Assembly: GCF_003480255.1 (NCBI RefSeq)
Contig: NZ_QUIN01000029.1
Span: 1-28,093, forward strand
Reading direction: 5' to 3'
From: Erysipelatoclostridium sp. AM42-17
GTDB taxonomy: Bacteria; Bacillota_I; Bacilli_A; Erysipelotrichales; Coprobacillaceae
DNA: 28,093 nucleotides
Shown one piece after another: positions 1 through 7,630 of the stretch. Positions within the stretch are counted from its first letter, which is position 1, and each line of letters begins with the position of its first letter. Both the position numbers and the translations under genes were made by a program. The notes beneath the pieces were generated by a model. The model worked only from the letters and a program-made list of their open reading frames with translations. It searched no databases and was not told the origin of the DNA.

Positions 1-54
1 ATATTCTAACAAATTTTAAAAAGACTGTCGATAGTCAATTTGTCAACAGTCTGG

Positions 55-82
55 ACACCTGTGTATACCACAGGTGTTTTTT
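55..82 (+). terminator. Rho-independent terminator of a gene left of the window
   Basis: A 9-bp perfect stem (55-63 with 69-77, arm ACACCTGTG) with a 5-nt loop is followed on the + strand by six T residues. The T tract is on the right, so it ends a rightward transcript that enters from outside the window. It faces the convergent MazF-like gene whose stop codon starts at 81. Just before it, 22-28 and 46-52 form a second weaker inverted repeat (AGACTGT/ACAGTCT). Confidence 0.8.
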
Positions 83-599
83 ATTTAAACAAATGTTCTT
101 CAATAAAAGATTTAATTTCCTTTTCATCTGTTAAAACATCACAAAATGGTTTTCTTAAATCTAATCGTTGATTATCAACCGTCCTTAAATCACTTAACTG
201 TATTCTACTATTTGATATTTGTTTCCCCATTTTTATTTTAATATCCATCTCATATTCAGGATTACATGCTGTTCCTTTTAAAGAAGTACAAGGCACAACA
301 AGCATTTTATAACCCATATCCTTTAAAATATAACACCAGTGCCCATCCATTAACTCTTTAGGAAAGCCTCTACCAATATTAAAATATGCTAGTTGATGTA
401 CCTTAGGTCGATGTGCAATTCGATAATATGTATTATCACTATCACCTCCACCATCTTTAACAAGATGACAATAAAAATATTCTAATTGGCTTGTAAGATG
501 CAATAATGAATGGGAATACTTTTCAACATCATAAATTCCAGTTTTTTCTAAATTCTCCAACGACTTACTAATTTCTCTTAAATTACTTTTTACTGACAT
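81..599 (-). CDS. MazF/PemK-like protein (putative type II toxin family)
   Basis: 172 residues. The central and C-terminal part (about residues 63-145) has the layout of the MazF/PemK endoribonuclease fold: a proline/histidine-containing opening (HRPKV), an FNIGRGFPKEL segment, a buried strand with VVPCTSLK, and the late LRTVDNQRL element typical of the family. About 60 N-terminal residues before that are mostly helical and not part of minimal MazF. The ATG at 599 is preferred over the ATG at 605 because GGAGGG lies 6 nt before it, while the upstream ATG abuts the SD. No antitoxin gene is next to it: the neighbour is divergent glmS. It may be a solitary MazF-fold regulator rather than a toxin. 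Identification is by motif pattern only; catalytic activity is not assured. Confidence 0.6.
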   Translation of the reverse strand: MSVKSNLREISKSLENLEKTGIYDVEKYSHSLLHLTSQLEYFYCHLVKDGGGDSDNTYYRIAHRPKVHQLAYFNIGRGFPKELMDGHWCYILKDMGYKMLVVPCTSLKGTACNPEYEMDIKIKMGKQISNSRIQLSDLRTVDNQRLDLRKPFCDVLTDEKEIKSFIEEHLFK

Positions 600-695
600 A
601 TTCATCCCTCCACTATTTATATATGGAATTATTTTTAAAATTTCTTTTTTTATTATGAAATAAATTACATTTTTTATTCATAATTAAGATTTTTC

Positions 696-724
696 TTGAA
701 CAAAATACATATCTTATATATAAT
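696..724 (+). promoter_or_regulatory. Sigma-A promoter of glmS
   Basis: TTGAAC at 696-701 and TATAAT at 719-724 are separated by exactly 17 bp. Transcription would start near 731, just ahead of the first paired base of the glmS ribozyme (738). Confidence 0.8.
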
Positions 725-737
725 AGCGTTGTTATTT

Positions 738-899
738 TAAGAGATATGTTAATCAATTAAGCGCCAGGACTATCAATGATAGTTGACGAGGGCTAGACTT
801 ATCGAAAGATTCGGCGGATGGTCTAGAGGTATGATACTACCTGAACAATGAACAAAAATAACAAGTGATTGTTAAACAAATTCATTCGGTATCCTCTTA
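738..899 (+). ncRNA. glmS ribozyme (glucosamine-6-phosphate-activated self-cleaving riboswitch)
   Basis: The family core is clear: the cleavage junction A760/G761 followed by GCGCC, then GACGAGGG (785-792), TTATCGAAAGATTCGGCGGA and the terminal CATTCGGTA. Helices seen: P1, 738-746 (TAAGAGATA) with 890-899 (TATCCTCTTA, one bulge), enclosing the cleavage site as expected; 793-798 CTAGAC with 821-826 GTCTAG; 827-831 AGGTA with 838-842 TACCT; 845-850 AACAAT with 868-873 ATTGTT. Established biology: GlcN6P binding triggers cleavage and loss of the glmS message, giving feedback on amino-sugar synthesis. It lies between the promoter and the glmS SD (925-931). Confidence 0.95.
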
Positions 900-940
900 T
901 AAATAACATCATATTTTATATTATAGGAGGAAAATTGAAT

Positions 941-2764
941 ATGTGTGGGATAACTGCATTCAGCGGTAGAAAAGAAGCTTTACCTTTTTTATTACAAGGA
1001 TTAGAAAAGCTTGAATACCGTGGTTATGATTCTGCTGGTATTACAACAGTTGAATCTTTTGGTTTATTTACAAAAAAAGCAAAAGGAAGATTACAAAATC
1101 TTAAATATTTGCTTAGCGAAGAAGAAGTGAAAGGACATGTAGGGATTGGACATACACGTTGGGCTACTCATGGAATTCCATCCAATTTGAATTCACACCC
1201 TCATACAAATAACGACAATACAATTTCACTTGTTCATAATGGAATTATTGAAAATTATCGTGAACTTAAAGAAGAATTACTAAAAAAAGGTTATCAGTTT
1301 CATTCAGAAACCGATAGTGAAGTTGTTGTTCATTTATTAGATTTATACTACAAACAAACAAATGACTTATTTACAGCATTAAAAAAAGTAATTAATAAAA
1401 TAGACGGAAGCTATGCATTGTGTATTGTTTCAACAATCGATCCAGATAAAGTTTATATTACAAAAAAAGATAGTCCTTTAGTTATAGGTAAAACTCAAGA
1501 CGCAAGCGTTGCTGCAAGTGATATACCAGCTATTTTAGACTATACCAAAGATGTTTACTTTTTAAACGATTATGAAATTGCTATTTTAGATAAAGAAAAT
1601 ATTTCTTTTTTCAACCAAGAAGGAAATCCAATAGAAAAAGAAATGACAACAATTCCTTATGATAATGAAGCAGCTCAAAAAGCAGGTTTTTCAACTTTTA
1701 TGTTAAAGGAAATTTTTGAACAGCCTCATGCTATCCAAGAAACACTAAGAGGTCGTGTTGAAGGATTAGATCGTATTGTTTTACCAGAATTAGATGATAT
1801 GAAAGATCAATTCCAAAACTTCAACAAAGCTTATTTTATTGCATGTGGAACTGCTTATCATGCTTGTCTTGTAGGCTCTCATATTTTAGAAAGACTAACT
1901 GGTATTCCTACATTTACTCAAGCAGCAAGCGAATTTAGATATTGTGATCCTATTGTTGATGAAAAAACACTTTGTATCTTTGTTTCTCAATCAGGAGAAA
2001 CAGCCGATACATTAGCTGCCCTTCGTTTAGCTAAAGAAAAACAATGTGCTACAATTGCTGTCGCTAATGTATTAGGTTCTACAATTTCTCGTGAAGCTGC
2101 TCATACGATTTATACATGTGCTGGACCAGAAATTGCTGTAGCAAGTACTAAAGCTTACACAACACAACTTATCGTCCTTATTTTACTTGCAATGTATGTT
2201 TCTCAATCATTAGGTCATCAAAGTGATGAATATAAAAAATTGATTGAAGGTATTGCTTCATTGCCTCAATATATTGAAAACATTTTAAAAGATACACAAA
2301 CATTTGAAAATTACGCAACCTATTTAAAAGATCAACATGATGCTTATTTTATTGGACGTGGGCTTGATTATGCTTCTGTTTTAGAAGGAGCATTAAAATT
2401 AAAAGAAGTCTCTTATGTGCACGCTGACGCCTATATGGCCGGCGAATTAAAGCATGGACCTATTGCTTTAATAGAAGAAGGTAGCATTATTATTGCAGCA
2501 GCTACCCAACCAACAATAGCTGCAAAAACAATTTCAAATATTCAAGAAACAATTGCTCGTGGAGCAAAAGTTATCTTATTTACAACTCAAGGACAAGAAT
2601 TAAAGAATGTCTGTGAAACATATATATTGCCTGATGTTCATCCAATTCTTCAAGCTATCATTGTTGCTATACCTTTACAATTAATTGCTTATTATACAGC
2701 TAATCTAAAAGGGTGCGACGTTGATAAACCTCGTAACCTTGCTAAATCAGTTACAGTTGAATAA
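941..2764 (+). CDS. glmS: Glutamine--fructose-6-phosphate aminotransferase (isomerizing)
   Basis: Makes glucosamine 6-phosphate from fructose 6-phosphate and glutamine, the first step toward UDP-GlcNAc for peptidoglycan. The true start is the ATG at 941, with AGGAGG 8 nt upstream: this puts the nucleophile Cys at position 2 (MCGITAF), which is required after Met removal. An in-frame ATG at 869 lies inside the ribozyme and is not the start. 607 residues. N-terminal class II glutaminase domain (about 1-220, with HTRWATHG and HNGIIENY), then two SIS isomerase domains (CGTAYHA, VSQSGETADT, ASTKAYTTQ, ELKHGPIAL) and the conserved DKPRNLAKSVTVE C terminus. It is the only rightward gene in the window; expression is set by the upstream ribozyme. 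Confidence 0.97.
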   Translation: MCGITAFSGRKEALPFLLQGLEKLEYRGYDSAGITTVESFGLFTKKAKGRLQNLKYLLSEEEVKGHVGIGHTRWATHGIPSNLNSHPHTNNDNTISLVHNGIIENYRELKEELLKKGYQFHSETDSEVVVHLLDLYYKQTNDLFTALKKVINKIDGSYALCIVSTIDPDKVYITKKDSPLVIGKTQDASVAASDIPAILDYTKDVYFLNDYEIAILDKENISFFNQEGNPIEKEMTTIPYDNEAAQKAGFSTFMLKEIFEQPHAIQETLRGRVEGLDRIVLPELDDMKDQFQNFNKAYFIACGTAYHACLVGSHILERLTGIPTFTQAASEFRYCDPIVDEKTLCIFVSQSGETADTLAALRLAKEKQCATIAVANVLGSTISREAAHTIYTCAGPEIAVASTKAYTTQLIVLILLAMYVSQSLGHQSDEYKKLIEGIASLPQYIENILKDTQTFENYATYLKDQHDAYFIGRGLDYASVLEGALKLKEVSYVHADAYMAGELKHGPIALIEEGSIIIAAATQPTIAAKTISNIQETIARGAKVILFTTQGQELKNVCETYILPDVHPILQAIIVAIPLQLIAYYTANLKGCDVDKPRNLAKSVTVE

Positions 2765-2770
2765 TATAAA

Positions 2771-2800
2771 GACCTCTGGTGTATTCCAGAGGTCCTTTTG
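2771..2800 (+). terminator. Terminator of glmS
   Basis: Perfect 9-bp stem GACCTCTGG (2771-2779) / CCAGAGGTC (2786-2794), 6-nt loop, followed by CTTTTG. It starts 7 nt after the glmS stop codon. Confidence 0.85.
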
Positions 2801-2817
2801 TTTATGCTATTTTCTTA

Positions 2818-2842
2818 ATTAAAAAGCTGTCTTACGACAGCT
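2818..2842 (-). terminator. Terminator of rpsO
   Basis: Read on the - strand, AGCTGTC (2842-2836) pairs with GACAGCT (2831-2825) around a 4-nt loop and is followed by TTTTTAATT. It lies 8 nt past the rpsO stop and back to back with the glmS terminator, so the two convergent genes are separately terminated. Confidence 0.85.
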
Positions 2843-2850
2843 ATGATTAA

Positions 2851-3117
2851 TTATCTTCTTAATCCTAATTTAGCAACTAATGAAGAATATCTTTCAAGAT
2901 CTTTATTTTTTAAGTATTTTAATAAATCTCTTCTACGTCCAATTTTCTTTAATAAACCTCTGTTAGAATGTTTATCTTTAGGATGTTGTTTGAAGTGTTC
3001 ATTTAATTTGTTGATATCAGCAGTTAAAACAGCGATTTGTACTTCTGGAGATCCTGTATCTCCTTCTTTAGTAGCATATTCAGTCATGATTGCTTGTTTT
3101 TCTTGTTTAGTTAACAT
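2851..3117 (-). CDS. rpsO: 30S ribosomal protein S15
   Basis: 88 residues, close to the usual 88-89. Recognisable throughout: the N-terminal [11 protein letters not shown], the internal [12 protein letters not shown], the [29 protein letters not shown] core that binds the 16S rRNA three-way junction, and the final [13 protein letters not shown]15 is a primary binder in the assembly of the small-subunit platform. The start is fixed by AGGAGG upstream (3125-3130). It stands alone with its own promoter, leader and terminator. The leader suggests autogenous control by S15. Confidence 0.97.
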   Translation of the reverse strand: MLTKQEKQAIMTEYATKEGDTGSPEVQIAVLTADINKLNEHFKQHPKDKHSNRGLLKKIGRRRDLLKYLKNKDLERYSSLVAKLGLRR

Positions 3118-3131
3118 TTTATTATCCTCCT

Positions 3132-3196
3132 GTTATTTTACTTAGCTTACCCCAAGGTATACGTCGAGTACTCGCATATCCTAGTTGTAGCCGACT
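3132..3196 (-). promoter_or_regulatory. Candidate S15 autoregulatory leader of rpsO
   Basis: About 65 nt between the predicted transcription start and the rpsO SD, clearly more structured and GC-richer than the surroundings. On the - strand GGATATGCG pairs with CGTATACC (one bulge, one G-U) around AGTACTCGA, with GTCG/CGAC and TACC/GGTA pairings also possible, so alternative folds exist. S15 leaders in Firmicutes are known to be regulatory; this one is assigned by position and folding potential only. Confidence 0.5.
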
Positions 3197-3201
3197 TTGA
3201 C

Positions 3202-3229
3202 ATTATATCAAATATAATGAATTTGTCAA
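3202..3229 (-). promoter_or_regulatory. Sigma-A promoter of rpsO
   Basis: On the - strand a consensus TTGACA (3229-3224) and a consensus TATAAT (3207-3202) are 16 bp apart. Such a near-perfect promoter suits a ribosomal protein gene. The stretch from here to the permease gene at 3411 holds no gene; it contains only a short GATTGG/CCAATC inverted repeat (3266-3285) without a T tract. Confidence 0.85.
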
Positions 3230-3410
3230 TTCTTTTTGTCGCTATGAATTCAAATTCATATTTTCGATTGGTTCCCCAGCCAATCTATACATATTTATTA
3301 ATTTCCCCCTTTTAAATTTATACGTTCAAGATAATTAATACATGATAACTTATATCACAAAAACAGCAATCAAACAAACAATCATCATGAAAAACACCTA
3401 TTTTGCACAA

Positions 3411-4412
3411 TCAACCATTTTTATTTAATCTATCTATTTTTATCATACTCAAAACAATCATAACTATTGGTAGAATTAACAACCCTTTAATCCCACCTAA
3501 ATTCATTAACAAAAACATAATAACAAATACAATACTAGGTTTTATTCCTGTGATATTTCCTAATAATTTAGGTTCCATAATATTCTTCATGATGATGACT
3601 ATTACATACGTAATAATTAAAAAAATTCCTTTTTTTATTTCATGAGTAATAAAACATATAGCAATCCAAGGAAGCATAATCATATCAATACCCAGAATTG
3701 GTAAAAAATCGAATTGAGAAATAAAAAATGAAATCAAAAATACATGATTCTTCAAAACTAGAGATAAACAACAAATCAAAATAAAAAAAGTAAAAACAAA
3801 AATTATGACATATGTTTTAATCATCGCATAGATGACCTGTTTTCCTATCCGAATAAAATGAATTATCTTACAATGATATGGTAATATTAACATCCATTTT
3901 TTTATATAAGAGAAATCAATCATAAACAATATTGAAAATAAAAATGAAAAAAATATTTTAACAAGTACTGTTGTCAAATCTAAAGCAAAATTCATTACCT
4001 GGTAAACAAGTTGAGAAAGAATATTTTCAAAAAAATGACGCGTATAATTATAAATTAATGTAAAAAAAGAAAGCCACTCTTTTTTTATAACTATCGTTTG
4101 ATATAAAGAATCTATAACGGATGGCATACAACTTAGTATGCGTAATGATACAATAACAAAAACAATAAAAAACAAAATAACTAACATATAAGTAAAAATA
4201 ACTATTATGATGGCTATTATGTTGCTTACAAACTTACTTTTGATTGAATAATACTGACATATTCTTGTTACTAATGGTTTTAACAAATAAGCTACAACCG
4301 CTCCAATAAGCAAGACTAATGCGTACTTAAATAATAGATAAATAACACCTAATGTAAGTAAAAATTTAATGAAATAATAAATAAAATGGATAACATCATC
4401 TTTTTTATCCAT
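3411..4412 (-). CDS. AI-2E family permease (YtvI-like integral membrane protein)
   Basis: 333 residues, almost entirely hydrophobic with about seven to eight membrane segments: two near the N terminus (about 15-48), one long segment (about 62-90), and a C-terminal block from about 150 on. The late PKLLGNITGIKPSIVFVIMF segment, followed by a Gly/Leu-rich last helix, is the most characteristic part of the AI-2E transporter family (PF01594). Family members include autoinducer exporters, Na+/H+ antiporters and the Bacillus sporulation protein YtvI, so the substrate cannot be read from sequence. The closeness of the spoIIA genes makes a YtvI-type sporulation role tempting but unproven. It follows the terminated kinase gene at 4486, so it probably has its own weak promoter. 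Confidence 0.75.
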   Translation of the reverse strand: MDKKDDVIHFIYYFIKFLLTLGVIYLLFKYALVLLIGAVVAYLLKPLVTRICQYYSIKSKFVSNIIAIIIVIFTYMLVILFFIVFVIVSLRILSCMPSVIDSLYQTIVIKKEWLSFFTLIYNYTRHFFENILSQLVYQVMNFALDLTTVLVKIFFSFLFSILFMIDFSYIKKWMLILPYHCKIIHFIRIGKQVIYAMIKTYVIIFVFTFFILICCLSLVLKNHVFLISFFISQFDFLPILGIDMIMLPWIAICFITHEIKKGIFLIITYVIVIIMKNIMEPKLLGNITGIKPSIVFVIMFLLMNLGGIKGLLILPIVMIVLSMIKIDRLNKNG

Positions 4413-4439
4413 TTCATATCACCCATTCATTATATGCAA

Positions 4440-4475
4440 AATAAAAAAAAAGATAACTTGTTAAACAAGTTATCC
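4440..4475 (-). terminator. Terminator of the PEPCK/HPrK-like kinase gene
   Basis: On the - strand GATAACTTGTT (4474-4464) is followed by its complement (4462-4452), effectively an 8-9 bp stem with a small loop, then an uninterrupted run of nine T residues. It begins 11 nt after the stop codon. Confidence 0.85.
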
Positions 4476-4485
4476 TTTTAAACAA

Positions 4486-6240
4486 TTATTCTTCTTCTAA
4501 TTTCTTTAATTCTTTATCACCAGTAATATATTTTAAGATTGCTTCAGCAGCTTCTTTTGGTCCATTATGTTCATTACCTTTAATTCCTAAACGAGTACGT
4601 AATTGACCAACTTTAACGCCTTGTTTAAACATACGTTTAAAGTAATCTTGTAAGATAATTTCAGTTTGTTCTTGTCTTTGTACTGGTCCAAATGGATTTG
4701 CAAAATAACTTCCAACTAAACCATATTCAGTTGTTGTTCCTTTTGCCATACGATTACCAGCTCTAAATACCTCTAGAGCTTCTTTTTCATTATTGAAGAA
4801 GTGTAAAGCATCGCCACCTTCTTCATAATTGTTAGCATATAAGAACATGTCTACATCATGTTTAGCTACAACATCACGATAATCAGTAATAGGAATAACA
4901 ATACGTGCATTTACTTTATCTGGATTCATAAATACTGAACGGTCTAATTCTTTAAAACTATATCCTGCATCTAAATCATCCAAACGAACAAAGGCACCAA
5001 TTTCTGTACCAGATGTTTTAACTACACCTTTATCATCTAATGATAATACTCCCATATCATCATATACAGTAATTAAATCACGAATGTAGGCTGCACCAAA
5101 CACTTTAATTTGTTCAATTGTTTCAGATTTACCAGCACCACTATCCCCCATAACAACAATATTTTTTACACTACCATCATGTAATGTAATCTTTACCATT
5201 GCTCCGTGGATTGGTAATTGTTTTTGATTGATTTTTCTAACATTATGTAATGTTAACATCATTTTCTTCATATATCCAAAATAATCAAAATCATCACATG
5301 CAGAAAGTAAAGCAACCATCATATCATTTTCATCATCTTGATAGAATGATTGATGTTTTTTACCATCTTCGTATCCATATACATAAATCATATCTGGTTT
5401 ACGATTACGATATTCTTCTTCTGTCGCTAATTCAAATAAGTTACATAATGTAACTCCTTGAGCCATAAACGCAGTATTAAAGTATACAAAGCATAATAAA
5501 TCGCCAACTTTAGCAGGATAACAGAACCATTGATCTGCATCAAATTTTAAATCCTCAATTGGATTTCTCTTTGTTTCAGGGAAAACACCATCACGTTTAT
5601 TACGTTTAGAATATGTAATAAATGGTGGATGAATAATGACCGTTTCAATAAATGGAATATCATCTAGATTACGATATTCATATGGTAAAAATGAACGCAT
5701 ATTTGTTACACGTAAACCAGCATTAACCCCCGCAGTGATTTGACGTAAAACATGTTCTTTATAACCAATACATTTTTCTCTAATTGAACGATATACTGAT
5801 AATACAAGTTCTTCAAATTTTACTTGTGCATCAGCAAATTGAACATTTTGATATCCTTTACTTGATTTTTCATTATATACGATACTATAACGTTGTAAAC
5901 GACGCCAGAATAAATAAATATCTTCAACTACTTTTGCAAATTCATCAGTATTTCTAAAGTATGGAGCAAATTCAGGATAAGTTTTTGATAACTCATCACA
6001 TCCCATAACTAATAATAATTTAAATACAGTTCTTAAATCATTAACAATTTCAATGCTTTCTTTCTTTACTTCACTTAAATAAGCATATGTTGTTGTTTCT
6101 TTTCTTTTAATATCATGAATATATCCCTTTAAAACACGCGCAAACGATTCACTTTCAATCAATTCACAACGTGATTGACAATATTCTTCTGAAAAATTAA
6201 GAATTGCATTACCTCTTGTAATTTTAAATTTGTAAGCCAT
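4486..6240 (-). CDS. PEPCK / HPr kinase superfamily P-loop kinase
   Basis: 584 residues from the ATG at 6240 (SD AAGGGTGG just upstream); a longer in-frame reading to 6408 would overlap lepB and its terminator and is rejected. The N-terminal 330 residues are not recognisable to me. The catalytic half has an IHGAMVKI segment (His345) directly before a P-loop GDSGAGKSE (365-373). This arrangement is that of HPr kinase/phosphorylase (IHG...GDSGxGKSE), while the later AGNRMAKGTTTEYG and ANPFGPV stretch (494-520) resembles the PEP carboxykinase lid and C-terminal motifs. Such proteins are commonly annotated as phosphoenolpyruvate carboxykinase, but a PEPCK reaction is not supported by the P-loop (PEPCK has GxSGTGKTT). 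It is monocistronic, between two terminators. Substrate unknown. Confidence 0.7.
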   Translation of the reverse strand: MAYKFKITRGNAILNFSEEYCQSRCELIESESFARVLKGYIHDIKRKETTTYAYLSEVKKESIEIVNDLRTVFKLLLVMGCDELSKTYPEFAPYFRNTDEFAKVVEDIYLFWRRLQRYSIVYNEKSSKGYQNVQFADAQVKFEELVLSVYRSIREKCIGYKEHVLRQITAGVNAGLRVTNMRSFLPYEYRNLDDIPFIETVIIHPPFITYSKRNKRDGVFPETKRNPIEDLKFDADQWFCYPAKVGDLLCFVYFNTAFMAQGVTLCNLFELATEEEYRNRKPDMIYVYGYEDGKKHQSFYQDDENDMMVALLSACDDFDYFGYMKKMMLTLHNVRKINQKQLPIHGAMVKITLHDGSVKNIVVMGDSGAGKSETIEQIKVFGAAYIRDLITVYDDMGVLSLDDKGVVKTSGTEIGAFVRLDDLDAGYSFKELDRSVFMNPDKVNARIVIPITDYRDVVAKHDVDMFLYANNYEEGGDALHFFNNEKEALEVFRAGNRMAKGTTTEYGLVGSYFANPFGPVQRQEQTEIILQDYFKRMFKQGVKVGQLRTRLGIKGNEHNGPKEAAEAILKYITGDKELKKLEEE

Positions 6241-6350
6241 CTTACCACCCTTTCTATATCTCTCAACAAGTAAAACTTCCCCCACCCATTGATTAAAAAA
6301 TAGTTTACCACAATTTTGTATACAATCAAATAAAATAATAATTTTTTTAC

Positions 6351-6382
6351 AAAAAAGTTCCGTTTTCTTAAAAAAACGGAAC
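6351..6382 (-). terminator. Terminator of lepB, overlapping its last codons
   Basis: On the - strand GTTCCGTTTT (6382-6373) and AAAACGGAAC (6366-6357) form a 10-bp stem, followed by six T. The 5' arm encodes the last residues of LepB (VPFF) and the stop codon lies in the loop. Confidence 0.85.
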
Positions 6383-6883
6383 CTTAAAAAACACTTTTCC
6401 AATAACATCTTTTTTAAAACTAAAACATCCTAGTCTTCTTGAATCGAGAGATACATTTCGATTATCTCCCATTACAAATATTTGTCCTTTTGGTACATCA
6501 ATAGATAAATCATCACAATTAACCATCGCTTCTTTAATATAATTTTCTTTTAATAATTGACCATTTCGATAAACTTGATCATCTTTAATTTCTATATGAT
6601 CACCACCTAATGCAATGACTCTTTTAATAATAAAAGTTTCATCACCACTATTTTGATAATCAACAACAACAATATCATTATAATGAGGTGAAGATTTTTT
6701 ATAAAAAACCTTATCTACAAGAACAATATTCCCTTCATGATAAGTATTTTCCATTGATGTCCCATATATTTTAGAAACTTGTACAAACTGTAAAATTAAA
6801 ACTGTCACTATCACAGTAACAACAACAACTCTAACAAGTTCTAAAAAGCCTTTTAAAATATCATCTTTTTCATTCACATTCAT
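6368..6883 (-). CDS. lepB: Signal peptidase I
   Basis: 171 residues, short Gram-positive form with one N-terminal membrane anchor (about residues 14-36). It cleaves signal peptides on the outer face of the membrane. All S26 boxes are visible: YGTSMENT with the catalytic Ser43, the IIKRVIALGGD box with the general base Lys87, and GDNRNVSLDSRRLG. I start it at the ATG at 6883; a GTG 3 nt upstream and a GTG at 6877 (better spaced from AGGTG) are alternatives, differing by only a few residues. It follows sigF by 21 bp and may be read through from spoIIA, but a good internal promoter lies at the end of sigF. Confidence 0.93.
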   Translation of the reverse strand: MNVNEKDDILKGFLELVRVVVVTVIVTVLILQFVQVSKIYGTSMENTYHEGNIVLVDKVFYKKSSPHYNDIVVVDYQNSGDETFIIKRVIALGGDHIEIKDDQVYRNGQLLKENYIKEAMVNCDDLSIDVPKGQIFVMGDNRNVSLDSRRLGCFSFKKDVIGKVFFKVPFF

Positions 6884-6894
6884 CACCTGTGGGT

Positions 6895-6922
6895 ATTATA
6901 TCATTTAATGACCATCATTCAA
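6895..6922 (-). promoter_or_regulatory. Candidate promoter for lepB inside the end of sigF
   Basis: On the - strand TTGAAT (6922-6917), 16 bp, then an extended -10 TGATATAAT with the hexamer at 6900-6895. The predicted start near 6888 is only about 5 nt before the lepB ATG, so the mRNA would be almost leaderless. Confidence 0.5.
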
Positions 6923-7630
6923 ATGATTTCTCAGTTTCATAATGATTTTTTTTTCTAATCTTGAAACCTGAACTTGAGAAATATGCAATCTCTGTGCAAC
7001 TTTTTCTTGATTATATTCTAGTTTATAACGCATCAATAAAATAAGTTTTTCCTTTTCATCTAGCTTCTCTATTTCTAACTTTAAAGCCATTTTTTCAAAC
7101 CACATATGATGATGCTTATCTTCAATTCTTTCTTCCATTGATATTGATGAACCATCTCTTTCATATATTGGTTCTGATAATGATGTAGGATAATAAGATG
7201 CATCAATAGCTTCAACAACACTTTGTTCATCAACATCTAACTTTAATGCAATATCTCTAATTGTTGGCTGTCTATCTAATTGCTTTGTTAATTCTTCACG
7301 TGCCTTATTGATTTTTAAGTTTAATTCTTTTAATGAACGTGATACTTTAATAGACCCATCATCTCTAAAATATCTTTTAATTTCCCCCATAATAATGGGT
7401 ACTGCATAAGTGGAAAATTGTACACCATAATGACTATCAAAATGATTAATAGCCTTCATTAAACCAATACACCCTATTTGAAACAAGTCCTCTTTATCGT
7501 AATATGTGTTTTTAAATCGATGAACAATTGACCATACAAGACCTAAATTTTGACTAACAACTTGTTCTTTTGCTCTTTCATCCCCTTGTTGAGCAAGATT
7601 AATTAAATCAATCGTGTTTTGTTTCATCAT
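6905..7630 (-). CDS. sigF: RNA polymerase sporulation sigma factor sigma-F (SpoIIAC)
   Basis: 241 residues (B. subtilis SigF is 255). It directs RNA polymerase to forespore genes right after asymmetric division. Region 2 is clear (YDKEDLFQIGCIGLMKAINHF, then FSTYAVPIIMGEIKR), followed by RDDGSIKVSRSLKEL in region 3 and the region 4 helix-turn-helix (EKVAQRLHISQVQVSRLEKKI, about 209-229). The distinctive SQVQVSRLEKKI ending and the operon order separate it from sigma-G and sigma-B. Its start overlaps the spoIIAB end by 23 nt and I see no SD before the double ATG (7630/7627), so translational coupling to spoIIAB is likely. Confidence 0.95.
   Translation of the reverse strand: MMKQNTIDLINLAQQGDERAKEQVVSQNLGLVWSIVHRFKNTYYDKEDLFQIGCIGLMKAINHFDSHYGVQFSTYAVPIIMGEIKRYFRDDGSIKVSRSLKELNLKINKAREELTKQLDRQPTIRDIALKLDVDEQSVVEAIDASYYPTSLSEPIYERDGSSISMEERIEDKHHHMWFEKMALKLEIEKLDEKEKLILLMRYKLEYNQEKVAQRLHISQVQVSRLEKKIIMKLRNHLNDGH

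Noticed and set aside
869..940. N-terminal extension of glmS by 24 codons
   Set aside because: It lies in the ribozyme and would displace the required N-terminal Cys; a strong SD precedes the ATG at 941.
2843..3145. Rightward frame opposite rpsO
   Set aside because: Antisense shadow of a certain ribosomal protein gene, no SD and no recognisable product.
3266..3285. GATTGG/CCAATC hairpin as terminator of the AI-2E permease
   Set aside because: Only 6 bp, far from the stop codon and without a T tract on either strand.
5250..5453. Rightward 67-codon frame inside the kinase gene
   Set aside because: Shadow frame, no SD, low-complexity product.
6241..6408. N-terminal extension of the PEPCK/HPrK-like kinase
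   Set aside because: It covers the lepB terminator and stop; the ATG at 6240 has an SD and a sensible protein start.
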